Below the pieces are notes generated by a model that searched no databases, was not told the DNA's origin, and worked only from the letters and a program-made list of their open reading frames with translations. A stretch of 22,133 bases of DNA, from positions 1 to 22,133 of the forward strand of contig JAKFFB010000164.1 of NCBI GenBank assembly GCA_036675425.1. The letters run 5' to 3'. This DNA is from SCTD01 sp036675425 (GTDB lineage Bacteria > Actinomycetota > Actinomycetes > Mycobacteriales > SCTD01). The position numbers and the translations under genes were made by a program. Numbering within the stretch: position 1 is the stretch's first letter; every line of letters begins with the position of its first letter. Positions 1 to 6,500 of the stretch are shown piece after piece.

Positions 1-1
1 G

Positions 2-121
2 GGTCACGATCTAGGCGTAGCGATCGCGTCGCAGGGTCTGGCAGTGGTGTCCCCGCCGGCGGCTCGAGCCGCAGACAACCGCAAGATCACCAAGAACCGC
101 GGCTGGCTACCAGCCCATTAG
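2..121 (+). CDS. Possible 3' end of a gene entering from the left, unknown
   Basis: One forward frame is open from the window edge to a TAG at 119-121, giving 39 residues that end in NRGWLPAH. It would converge on the leftward thiolase gene, with only two bases between the two stop codons. I do not recognise the peptide. By my count, third-position GC is near 70 percent, below the surrounding genes, so the stretch may simply be intergenic DNA. The upstream sequence would settle it. Confidence 0.25.
   Translation, partial: GHDLGVAIASQGLAVVSPPAARAADNRKITKNRGWLPAH
59..72. repeat. 14-bp perfect palindrome GCGGCTCGAGCCGC
   Basis: The 14 bases read identically on both strands. They lie about 50 bp beyond the stop of the leftward thiolase gene, so they could form part of a 3' hairpin, but no T-run follows on either strand. 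Chance occurrence in GC-rich DNA is possible. Confidence 0.3.
101..115 (-). terminator. Small hairpin just downstream of the thiolase gene
   Basis: GGCTGG and CCAGCC flank a three-base loop, giving a 6-bp perfect stem that starts 9 bp after the thiolase stop codon on the minus strand. There is no T-tract, so at best this is a weak or non-canonical terminator or mRNA-stabilising hairpin. Confidence 0.3.
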
Positions 122-123
122 GG

Positions 124-1287
124 CTAGAGGCGCTCGAGGATGGTGGCGGGGGCCAGGGCGCCACCGGCGCACATGGTGATCAGCGCGAACTGCTTGTCGG
201 TGCGCTCCAGCTCGTGCAGCGCGGTGGTGATGAGCCGGCTGCCGGTCGAGCCGACCGGGTGACCCAGGCCGATCGCGCCGCCGTTGACGTTGATCTTGTC
301 CGGGTCGATGCCGTGCACCTGCTGCATCGACAGCACGACCGACGCGAACGCCTCGTTCACCTCGAAGATGTCGATGTCGCTGACCGACATGCCGGCCTTC
401 TTCAGCACGGCCGCGGTCGCGTCGACCGGACCGTCGAGGTGGAAGTACGGGTCGCTGCCGACGAGCACGCGCGCGACGACCCGGGCGCGCGGGCGGAGAC
501 CGGAGGCCTCGGCGCGCTCGCGGCTCATCCAGAGCACCGCCGCCGAGCCGTCGGAGATCTGGCTGCTGTTGCCGGCGGTGTGGATGCCGTCGGGCATGAC
601 CGGCTTGAGCTTGGCCAGCCCCTCGAGGGTGGTCTCGCGCAGGCCCTGGTCGCGGTCGACGATGCGGGTCTCGCCGGTGGGCGTGCCGTCCTCGCCGAGG
701 ACCGGCGCCTCCATGGAGAAGACCTCGCGGTCGAAGCGGCCCTCGGCCCAGGCTCGCGCGGCGTTCTGCTGCGACCGCAGGCCCAGCCCGTCGACGTCCT
801 CGCGGGTGATGCCGCGCTTGACCGCGATGCGCTCGGCGGCCTCGAACTGGTTGGGCAGGTCGATGTCCCAGTCCTCGTCGCGGCTGCTGCCGGGGCCGTT
901 GTAGACGTTCGCGCCGAGCGGCACCCGGCTCATCGCCTCGACGCCGCAGGCGATGCCCACGTCGATCGCGCCGGAGAGGATCAGTCCCTCGATGAAGTGG
1001 TTGGCCTGCTGCGCCGAGCCGCACTGGCAGTCCACCGTCGTCGTGCCGGTGGAGTACGGCAGGCCGGCCGCGAGCCAGGCGTTGCGCGTGACGCTGGAGC
1101 CCTGCTCGCCAGCCTGCGTGACGCACCCGCCGACGACCTGCTCGACCTCGGCGGCGTCCAGACCGGAGCGCTTGACGACCTCGATCATCGACGCGCCAAG
1201 GAGCTTGGTCGCGTGCAGCCCGGCCAGGTGGCCGTTCCGCTTGCCGATGGGGGTCCTGGTCGCCTCGACGATCACGGCCTCGGGCAT
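124..1287 (-). CDS. fadA5: FadA5-like steroid 3-ketoacyl-CoA thiolase
   Basis: This 387-residue protein is a degradative thiolase that should cleave a beta-ketoacyl-CoA steroid side chain and release acetyl-CoA or propionyl-CoA in the cytoplasm. The catalytic set is complete: the nucleophile C89 in DCQCGSAQQA, H343 in GLGHPVGSTGSR and C373 in MCAGGA. The N-terminus (IVEATRTPIGKRNG) and the stretch SWDIDLPNQFEAAERIA (here DWDIDLPNQFEAAERIA) match what I remember of M. tuberculosis FadA5 (Rv3546) rather than FadA6. An AGGAGG lies five bases before the ATG. The gene is divergent from chsH2, as fadA5 is divergent from the cyp125-chsH-ltp2 operon in mycobacteria. A KstR-like palindrome in its promoter suggests de-repression by steroid CoA esters. 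Family is certain; exact chain-length preference is inferred. Confidence 0.93.
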   Translation of the reverse strand: MPEAVIVEATRTPIGKRNGHLAGLHATKLLGASMIEVVKRSGLDAAEVEQVVGGCVTQAGEQGSSVTRNAWLAAGLPYSTGTTTVDCQCGSAQQANHFIEGLILSGAIDVGIACGVEAMSRVPLGANVYNGPGSSRDEDWDIDLPNQFEAAERIAVKRGITREDVDGLGLRSQQNAARAWAEGRFDREVFSMEAPVLGEDGTPTGETRIVDRDQGLRETTLEGLAKLKPVMPDGIHTAGNSSQISDGSAAVLWMSRERAEASGLRPRARVVARVLVGSDPYFHLDGPVDATAAVLKKAGMSVSDIDIFEVNEAFASVVLSMQQVHGIDPDKINVNGGAIGLGHPVGSTGSRLITTALHELERTDKQFALITMCAGGALAPATILERL

Positions 1288-1335
1288 GGGTGCCTCCTGG
1301 GCGACGGGCGCGCAGAGCGGGCGCCGGGAGCCGCC

Positions 1336-1365
1336 AAACTAGTACGTGTTCTAGTCCAGTGACAA
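1336..1365 (-). promoter_or_regulatory. Candidate promoter of the fadA5-like gene
   Basis: On the minus strand TTGTCA (1365-1360) and TAGTTT (1341-1336) are separated by 18 bp, a plausible -35/-10 pair. The KstR-like palindrome at 1340-1353 fills most of the spacer, so a bound repressor would block RNA polymerase. This is inferred from sequence only. Confidence 0.45.
1340..1353. promoter_or_regulatory. KstR-like operator, TAGTACGTGTTCTA
   Basis: The 14-mer fits the published KstR pattern TnnAACnnGTTnnA except for one base of the left AAC (TAC here). The flanks extend the symmetry to ACTAG...CTAGT (1338-1355). KstR is the TetR-family repressor of cholesterol catabolism genes in actinobacteria. 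It lies 53 bp before the thiolase start codon. Confidence 0.7.
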
Positions 1366-1386
1366 GGGTGCGCCGCGCCGCAGAAC

Positions 1387-1400
1387 TAGAACAGGTTCTT
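1387..1400. promoter_or_regulatory. KstR-like operator, TAGAACAGGTTCTT
   Basis: AGAAC-AG-GTTCT is a perfect inverted repeat around a two-base centre and matches TnnAACnnGTTnnA except for the final base (T). It lies 47 bp to the right of the first site and overlaps a TTGACA hexamer at 1399-1404 that could be the -35 element of the rightward operon. I see no convincing -10 hexamer at the usual distance. Together with the other site it indicates steroid-responsive repression of the divergent promoters. Confidence 0.75.
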
Positions 1401-1518
1401 GACACGGTCCGGCCGGGAGGGTTGTGTGCGTGGTCACAGCCGGTAGCCGCGCGCGCCCCACCGAGGCAGCGCCGGACCGGCCGCACGGACCCACCAGCGA
1501 CGAGGAGCAGAGCGCCCG

Positions 1519-2466
1519 ATGACCACCGTCGACGAGCCCCGCGCGGACAGCGCGGAGCTGCTCGCCGAGGCGCAGTCCTTCGTCGGCGGACCGCCCGGCG
1601 AGACCCGGGTCGGCCGGGACCCGGTCAACCTGCCGATGGTCCACCACTGGTGCCAGGCGCTGGGCGACACGAACCCCGCCTACCTGGATGAGGAGTGGGC
1701 CGCCGCCAGCTCCCGCGGCCACCTGATCGCTCCGCCCGGGATGCTCCAGACCTGGACGATGGATGCCCCCCGCGACGTCGCCCCTGGCTCGAACGACGAG
1801 GTCATGCAGCGGCTCGACGCCGCGGGCTACACGAGCGTCGTCGCCGTCAACTACGAGCACGAGTACCTGCGGGAGCTCAAGCACGGCGAGCGCGTCAGCG
1901 TCCGCTCGATGGCCGAGGACCTCTCGCCGGAGAAGAAGACCGCGCTGGGCGTCGGCGTCTTCACGACCGTCAAGCACGAGTACACGACCGACGACGGCGA
2001 GCTGATCGGCATCGGCCGGATGCGGCTGCTGAAGTTCAAGCCCCCGGCGAAGCAGACGGCGCCCGAGATCGGCACCCGCGCGGCGATCGCCATCGGCCGC
2101 GACAACGCCTACTTCTGGGAGGGCGTCGACGCCGGCGAGCTGCGCATCCAGAAGTGCGGCGGCTGCGACACCCTGCGCCACCCGCCGCAGCCGATGTGCG
2201 ACCGCTGCGGCTCGACCGACCAGGGCTTCGTGGTCTCTTCCGGGCGCGGCACCGTCTACAGCCACGTCACCCACCACTACCCGCCGCTGCCGGGCGTCCA
2301 GCTGCCGCACACGGTGCTGGTGGTGGAGCTCGAGGAGGGCGTCCGCTTCGTCAGCGAGCTCGCCCCGGGCGAGCAGGCCGTCGAGATCGGCACCCCCGTC
2401 CGGGTCGCCTTCGAGCAGCCCCCGGGCGCCACCCGCACCCTCCCGATCTTCAAGGCGGAGAAGTGA
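1519..2466 (+). CDS. chsH2: ChsH2-like steroid enoyl-CoA hydratase subunit (MaoC-DUF35)
   Basis: This 315-residue protein has an N-terminal MaoC/hot-dog hydratase-like domain (about residues 15-180) and a C-terminal DUF35 domain. The DUF35 part has a rubredoxin-like zinc ribbon (C213, C216, C227, C230) followed by an OB fold. That architecture and length match ChsH2 (Rv3542c). With ChsH1 it hydrates the CoA ester of the three-carbon side chain (3-oxo-pregnadiene-carboxyl-CoA), and its DUF35 domain is known to bind and activate the aldolase Ltp2. The MaoC half lacks the Asp/His pair seen in the next gene, as expected for the non-catalytic partner. First gene of the rightward operon; its stop overlaps the chsH1 start. 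A GAGGAG about 11 bases upstream supports this ATG. Confidence 0.92.
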   Translation: MTTVDEPRADSAELLAEAQSFVGGPPGETRVGRDPVNLPMVHHWCQALGDTNPAYLDEEWAAASSRGHLIAPPGMLQTWTMDAPRDVAPGSNDEVMQRLDAAGYTSVVAVNYEHEYLRELKHGERVSVRSMAEDLSPEKKTALGVGVFTTVKHEYTTDDGELIGIGRMRLLKFKPPAKQTAPEIGTRAAIAIGRDNAYFWEGVDAGELRIQKCGGCDTLRHPPQPMCDRCGSTDQGFVVSSGRGTVYSHVTHHYPPLPGVQLPHTVLVVELEEGVRFVSELAPGEQAVEIGTPVRVAFEQPPGATRTLPIFKAEK

Positions 2467-2894
2467 CGACGTACGCCCCTTCCACCGCCGCGATCGCCGT
2501 CGGCGACGAGCTGCCGGAGCTGGTGATCGAGGCCAGCGTGCGCAACATCGTGTCGACCGCGATCGCGACCCGCGACTACCAGGACGTGCACCACGACATC
2601 GAGGCCGCGCAGATGCGCGGCTCGAAGACGATCTTCACCAACATCCTCACCAGCAACGGCTACTGCATCCGCTTCGTCACCGACTGGACCGGTCCCGAGG
2701 CCGTCGTGAAGCGGGCCAAGATCCGCCTCGGCGTGCCCAACTACGCCGGCGACACGATGACCATGACCGGCAGCGTCAGCGAGGTCGAGCAGGTCGACGA
2801 GGGCACGCTCGTCACCGTCGCCGTCCAGGGCGCGAACTCCCTCGGCAACCACGTCACCGGCACCGTCACCGTCCTGCTGCCGAAGGACACGTGA
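2463..2894 (+). CDS. chsH1: ChsH1-like steroid enoyl-CoA hydratase catalytic subunit
   Basis: This 143-residue single-domain MaoC-like hydratase carries the hydratase motif RDYQDVHHD, with D38 and H43 at the same spacing as the catalytic Asp/His of mycobacterial ChsH1 (Rv3541c, about 128 residues). It should supply the active site of the ChsH1-ChsH2 heterotetramer that adds water across the side-chain double bond before Ltp2 cleavage. The GTG start at 2463 overlaps the chsH2 stop (GTGA), indicating translational coupling; an AAGG lies seven bases upstream. The N-terminus is about 10-15 residues longer than the family norm and a later start cannot be excluded. Confidence 0.9.
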   Translation: MTTYAPSTAAIAVGDELPELVIEASVRNIVSTAIATRDYQDVHHDIEAAQMRGSKTIFTNILTSNGYCIRFVTDWTGPEAVVKRAKIRLGVPNYAGDTMTMTGSVSEVEQVDEGTLVTVAVQGANSLGNHVTGTVTVLLPKDT

Positions 2895-4066
2895 TGGCCC
2901 GCTCCTTCGCCCGCGAGACCGCGATCGTCGGCATCGGCGCCACCGAGTTCTCCAAGAGCAGCGGCCGGTCCGAGCTCCAGCTGGCTGCGGAAGCCGTACG
3001 CCTCGCGGTCGAGGACGCCGGCCTGCAGCCCGGCGAGGTCGACGGCCTCTCCACCTTCACGATGGAGACCAACGCCGAGATCCACGTCGCGCGCAGCGCC
3101 GGGCTCGGTGACCTGACGTTCTTCTCCAAGATCGGGTACGGCGGAGGCGCCGCGTGCGCGACGGTCCAGCAGGCCGCCCTCGCCGTGGCGACCGGTGTGG
3201 CTGACGTCGTGGTCTGCTACCGCGCCTTCAACGAGCGCAGCGGCCACCGCTTCGGCTCCGGCGCCGCCCGGAGCGAGCCCACCTCCGAGGGCATCGCGAT
3301 GAGCTGGGTCAGCAGCTTCGGCCTGATGACGCCGGCGAGCTGGGTCGCGATGTTCGCCCGTCGGTACATGCACGAGTACGGCGCGACCAGCGAGGACTTC
3401 GGCCGGGTCAGCGTCGCGGACCGCAAGCACGCGGCGACCAACCCGAAGGCGTGGTTCTACGGCAAGCCGATCACCCTCGAGGAGCACCAGGCCTCGCGCT
3501 GGATCGTCGACCCGCTGCACCTGCTCGACTGCTGCCAGGAGACCGACGGCGGCCAGGCGATCGTCGTCACGACCACCGAGCGCGCGCGCGACCTGCCGCA
3601 CCCGCCGGCTGTCGTCGCCGGCGCCGCGCAGGGCTCCAGCAAGGGCCAGGAGTCGATGGTCAGCTACTACCGCGACGACATCGCCGGGCTCCCCGAGATG
3701 GGCCTGGTCGCGAAGCAGCTGTGGAAGCAGTCCGGCATCGGCCCGTCCGACGTGCAGACCGCGGTCATCTACGACCACTTCACGCCGTTCGTGCTGCAGC
3801 AGCTCGAGGAGTTCGGCTTCTGCGGCCGCGGTGAGGCCAAGGACTTCATTCAGGGCGGCGCCATCGAGCTCGGCGGCCGGCTGCCGCTGAACACCCACGG
3901 CGGCCAGCTCGGCGAGGCCTACCTGCACGGCATGAACGGCATCGCCGAGGGCGTCCGCCAGGTCCGCGGCACGTCCGTCAACCAGGTCCCCGACGTCGAG
4001 AACGTCCTCGTGACCGCGGGGACCGGCGTCCCCACCAGCGGCCTCGTCCTCTCCACCGATCGCTAG
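2894..4066 (+). CDS. ltp2: Ltp2-like steroid side-chain aldolase
   Basis: This 390-residue protein has a thiolase fold of the SCP-2/lipid-transfer type. The gene trio chsH2-chsH1-ltp2 matches Rv3542c-Rv3540c. Ltp2 is a retro-aldolase that splits the hydrated 17-hydroxy propionyl side chain into androstenedione-type ketone and propionyl-CoA, in complex with the ChsH2 DUF35 domain. The thiolase nucleophile Cys is replaced by Gly in GYGGGAACAT. Two tyrosines in conserved patches, Y293 in IYDHFTP and Y343 in GEAYLHG, are the likely catalytic residues; I recall structural work on an actinobacterial Ltp2 naming two such tyrosines. GAAGGA six bases upstream favours ATG 2894 over the GTG at 2891. The start overlaps the chsH1 stop. 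Confidence 0.92.
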   Translation: MARSFARETAIVGIGATEFSKSSGRSELQLAAEAVRLAVEDAGLQPGEVDGLSTFTMETNAEIHVARSAGLGDLTFFSKIGYGGGAACATVQQAALAVATGVADVVVCYRAFNERSGHRFGSGAARSEPTSEGIAMSWVSSFGLMTPASWVAMFARRYMHEYGATSEDFGRVSVADRKHAATNPKAWFYGKPITLEEHQASRWIVDPLHLLDCCQETDGGQAIVVTTTERARDLPHPPAVVAGAAQGSSKGQESMVSYYRDDIAGLPEMGLVAKQLWKQSGIGPSDVQTAVIYDHFTPFVLQQLEEFGFCGRGEAKDFIQGGAIELGGRLPLNTHGGQLGEAYLHGMNGIAEGVRQVRGTSVNQVPDVENVLVTAGTGVPTSGLVLSTDR

Positions 4067-4078
4067 AAGGAGCACATC

Positions 4079-5203
4079 GTGCGCACTGCGCTGTCCGACG
4101 AGTTCGGGCTCGACATCTCGCTGTTCGCGTTCAACTACCAGCCGGACGTCGTGATCGAGGTGTGCAAGGCCGGCGGCCTGGGCGTGCTCGGCGCGGTCCG
4201 CTTCACGCCCGCCGAGCTGCGCGAGGCGATCGAGTACGTCGAGGCCAACATCGGCGGCCGCCCGTACGGCGTCGACGTCGTCATGCCGGCCAAGACCCTC
4301 GCGGTCGCCGGCATGGAGGTCGACGAGATGCACGACATGCTCGAGAAGATGATCCCGCAGGAGCACAAGGACTTCGTCGAGCGCGTGCTCGACCAGCACG
4401 GCGTCCCGAAGCTCCCGGCCGACGCCGAGCAGGGTCGCGACCTGCTCAGCTGGAACGACACCGAGGCGCGCCAGCAGGTCGACATCTCGCTCGAGCGCCC
4501 CGACGTCAAGCTCATCGTCAACGCGCTCGGCCCGCCCCCGAAGGACGTCGTCGACGAGGTGCACGCGGCCGGCAAGAAGGTCGCCGCGCTCGTCGGCCGC
4601 AAGGACCACGCGCTCAAGCAGGTCGCCAACGACGTGGACATCATCGTCGCCCAGGGCACCGAGGCCGGCGGCCACAGCGGCGACGTCGCGACGATGGTGC
4701 TCGTGCCCGAGGTCGTCGACGCGGTCGGCGGTCGTCCCGTGCTCGCCGCGGGCGGCATCGGCAACGGTCGTCAGGTCGCCGCCGCGCTCGCCCTCGGTGC
4801 GCAGGGCGTCTGGACCGGCTCGATGTGGCTCAACACCGTCGAGTGCGCCCAGCCCGAGGCGATGTACCGCAAGTTCGCCAACGCGACCTCGAGCGACGCG
4901 GTCCGCTCCCGCGCCTACACCGGCAAGCCGGCCCGTCAGCTGCGCACCGCGTGGACCGAGGCGTGGGACGACCCGGCGAACCCCGACCCCCTCGGCATGC
5001 CGCTGCAGTACATGCTGTGCGCCGAGGCGCAGGACCGGATCCGGCGCGCCGGCAAGGAAGAGCTCATGGGCACCCCGATCGGCCAGCTCGTCGGATCGTT
5101 CGCCGAGGTGCGCACCGTCGCCGAGGTGATCGCCGCCCTCAAGGACGAGTACGCCCGTACCGTCGCCGCCCTGCCCGCCCTCCCCGCGCCTGCCGCGGTC
5201 TGA
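4079..5203 (+). CDS. Nitronate-monooxygenase-like FMN oxidoreductase
   Basis: This 374-residue protein is a TIM-barrel flavoprotein of the nitronate monooxygenase / 2-nitropropane dioxygenase family. Visible marks are QGTEAGGHSG (Q192-G201, with H199 in the family's active-site position) and the FMN phosphate-binding stretch PVLAAGGIGNGRQVAAALALGA. It starts with GTG, six bases after a clean AAGGAG, 12 bp beyond ltp2, so it is in the operon. Sequence style resembles what I recall of Rv1533 rather than IpdC (Rv3553), the family member known in steroid-ring degradation: the IpdC-type opening (HPVVQTGMGW) is absent. Its substrate is unknown; an enoyl-CoA or steroid dehydrogenation/reduction role is possible from context. 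Confidence 0.85.
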   Translation: MRTALSDEFGLDISLFAFNYQPDVVIEVCKAGGLGVLGAVRFTPAELREAIEYVEANIGGRPYGVDVVMPAKTLAVAGMEVDEMHDMLEKMIPQEHKDFVERVLDQHGVPKLPADAEQGRDLLSWNDTEARQQVDISLERPDVKLIVNALGPPPKDVVDEVHAAGKKVAALVGRKDHALKQVANDVDIIVAQGTEAGGHSGDVATMVLVPEVVDAVGGRPVLAAGGIGNGRQVAAALALGAQGVWTGSMWLNTVECAQPEAMYRKFANATSSDAVRSRAYTGKPARQLRTAWTEAWDDPANPDPLGMPLQYMLCAEAQDRIRRAGKEELMGTPIGQLVGSFAEVRTVAEVIAALKDEYARTVAALPALPAPAAV

Positions 5204-5228
5204 CCGACCCGACCACCAGGAGACGCTC

Positions 5229-6500
5229 ATGACCGCACCGACCACTCCGACGGCTGACGGCAAGCCCCGCTGCCCCGTCGACATCGACCTCATCGACGCC
5301 GACACCTTCGCCGACGGGCTCCCCCTCGCGCAGTTCGCCACCATGCGCGAGGAGGCGCCGGTCTTCTGGCACGAGCAGAAGGGCAGCTGGGGCGACGGGT
5401 TCTGGGTCGTCACCCGGCACAAGGACGTGCAGGAGGTGTCCCGCCTGCCCGAGGTGTTCTCGTCGTACGAACGAGGCGCCCTGCTGCACACCGGTCCCGC
5501 CGAGGACGAGGAGCAGTCGCTGCAGATGACGCGGATGCTCATGCTGAACATGGACCCGCCGCAGCACAGCGACTACCGCAACATCGTGCAGCGGGCGTTC
5601 ACGCCGCGCACCATCCGCAACCTCGAGAGCCGGCTGCAGGAGTTCGCCGACGAGATCGTGGACCGCGCGCTGGCCAAGGGCGAGGGCGACTTCGTCAAGG
5701 ACGTCGCCGCGGAGCTGCCGCTGCTCGCGATCTGCGAGCTCATCGGCATCCCGGCCGAGGACCGCACCAAGATCTTCGACCTGTCGAACCGGCTCATCGG
5801 CTTCGACGACCCGGAGTTCCGCACCAGCCCCGACGACGCGCAGGTCGCGTCGATGGAGATGTACATGTACGCCGACGGCATCGCGGCTGCCCGCCGCGAG
5901 TGCCCGGCCGAGGACATCGCCACCAAGCTGCTGCAGGCCGACGTCGAGGGCGGCGCGCTGACGCAGGAGCAGTTCGACGTCTTCTTCCTGCTGCTCTCGG
6001 TCGCCGGCAACGAGACCACCCGCAACGCCATCTCGCACGGCATGCAGGCGTTCTTCGACCACCCCGACCAGTGGGAGCTGTTCAAGAAGGAGCGGCCGCT
6101 CGACTCGGCCGTCGAGGAGATCATCCGCTGGGCGACGCCGGTCATGCAGTTCCAGCGCACCGCCCTGTCGGACTACGTGCTCGACGGCCAGCAGATCAAC
6201 AAGGGCGACCGGGTCGCGATCTACTACTCCGCGGCCAACCGCGACGAGACGGCGATCGACGAGCCGGACACCTTCGACATCACCCGCAAGGACAACGAGC
6301 ACGTCGCCTTCGGCGGCGGCGGTCCGCACTTCTGCCTGGGCGCGAACCTCGCCCGCGCCGAGGTCCGCATCATGTTCGACACCATCGCCAACCGGATGCC
6401 CGACATCGCGCCGACGGGGCCGCCCCGGATGCTGCGCTCGATGTTCATCAACGGCATCAAGGAGATACCCGTTCGCTACACGCCCGGAGGCAACCAGTGA
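5229..6500 (+). CDS. cyp125: Cytochrome P450, CYP125-like (steroid C26 monooxygenase)
   Basis: This 423-residue soluble P450 carries the oxygen-activation motif AGNETTRN (residues 259-266), the ExxR pair E297/R300 in EEIIRWATP, and the heme loop FGGGGPHFCLG with the thiolate ligand C369. The stretches VFSSYE, MLNMDPP and HPDQWELFKK closely resemble M. tuberculosis CYP125, which oxidises the terminal side-chain methyl of cholest-4-en-3-one to the C26 acid. CYP124 also shares several motifs, so the exact subfamily is inferred. An AGGAG lies six bases before the ATG. Its product acid would be the substrate of the CoA ligases in the same operon. No ferredoxin or reductase gene is in the window. 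Confidence 0.82.
   Translation: MTAPTTPTADGKPRCPVDIDLIDADTFADGLPLAQFATMREEAPVFWHEQKGSWGDGFWVVTRHKDVQEVSRLPEVFSSYERGALLHTGPAEDEEQSLQMTRMLMLNMDPPQHSDYRNIVQRAFTPRTIRNLESRLQEFADEIVDRALAKGEGDFVKDVAAELPLLAICELIGIPAEDRTKIFDLSNRLIGFDDPEFRTSPDDAQVASMEMYMYADGIAAARRECPAEDIATKLLQADVEGGALTQEQFDVFFLLLSVAGNETTRNAISHGMQAFFDHPDQWELFKKERPLDSAVEEIIRWATPVMQFQRTALSDYVLDGQQINKGDRVAIYYSAANRDETAIDEPDTFDITRKDNEHVAFGGGGPHFCLGANLARAEVRIMFDTIANRMPDIAPTGPPRMLRSMFINGIKEIPVRYTPGGNQ

Noticed and set aside
124..1287. Identification of the thiolase as FadA6 or a general acetyl-CoA acetyltransferase
   Set aside because: The DCQCGS motif, DWDIDLPNQFEAAERIA stretch and the divergent position next to chsH2 favour FadA5.
4079..5203. 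Identification as IpdC, the steroid C/D-ring flavin oxidoreductase
   Set aside because: Same superfamily, but the N-terminal phrase I associate with IpdC is missing and the protein matches Rv1533-type sequences better. No ipdA/ipdB genes are adjacent.
2741..5551. A 936-residue open frame on the minus strand
   Set aside because: It lies antisense across chsH1, ltp2, the flavoprotein gene and the P450 start, all of which have clear motifs and ribosome sites. Its composition (repeated Leu, Arg, Asp, Val, Ala) is the usual shadow of GC-rich coding DNA.
5900..6496. Upstream extension of the acyl-CoA synthetase frame
   Set aside because: The extension translates the P450 gene in a shifted frame into Arg/Pro/Ala-rich sequence. 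The GTG at 6497 with GGAGG and an overlap with the P450 stop is the sensible start.
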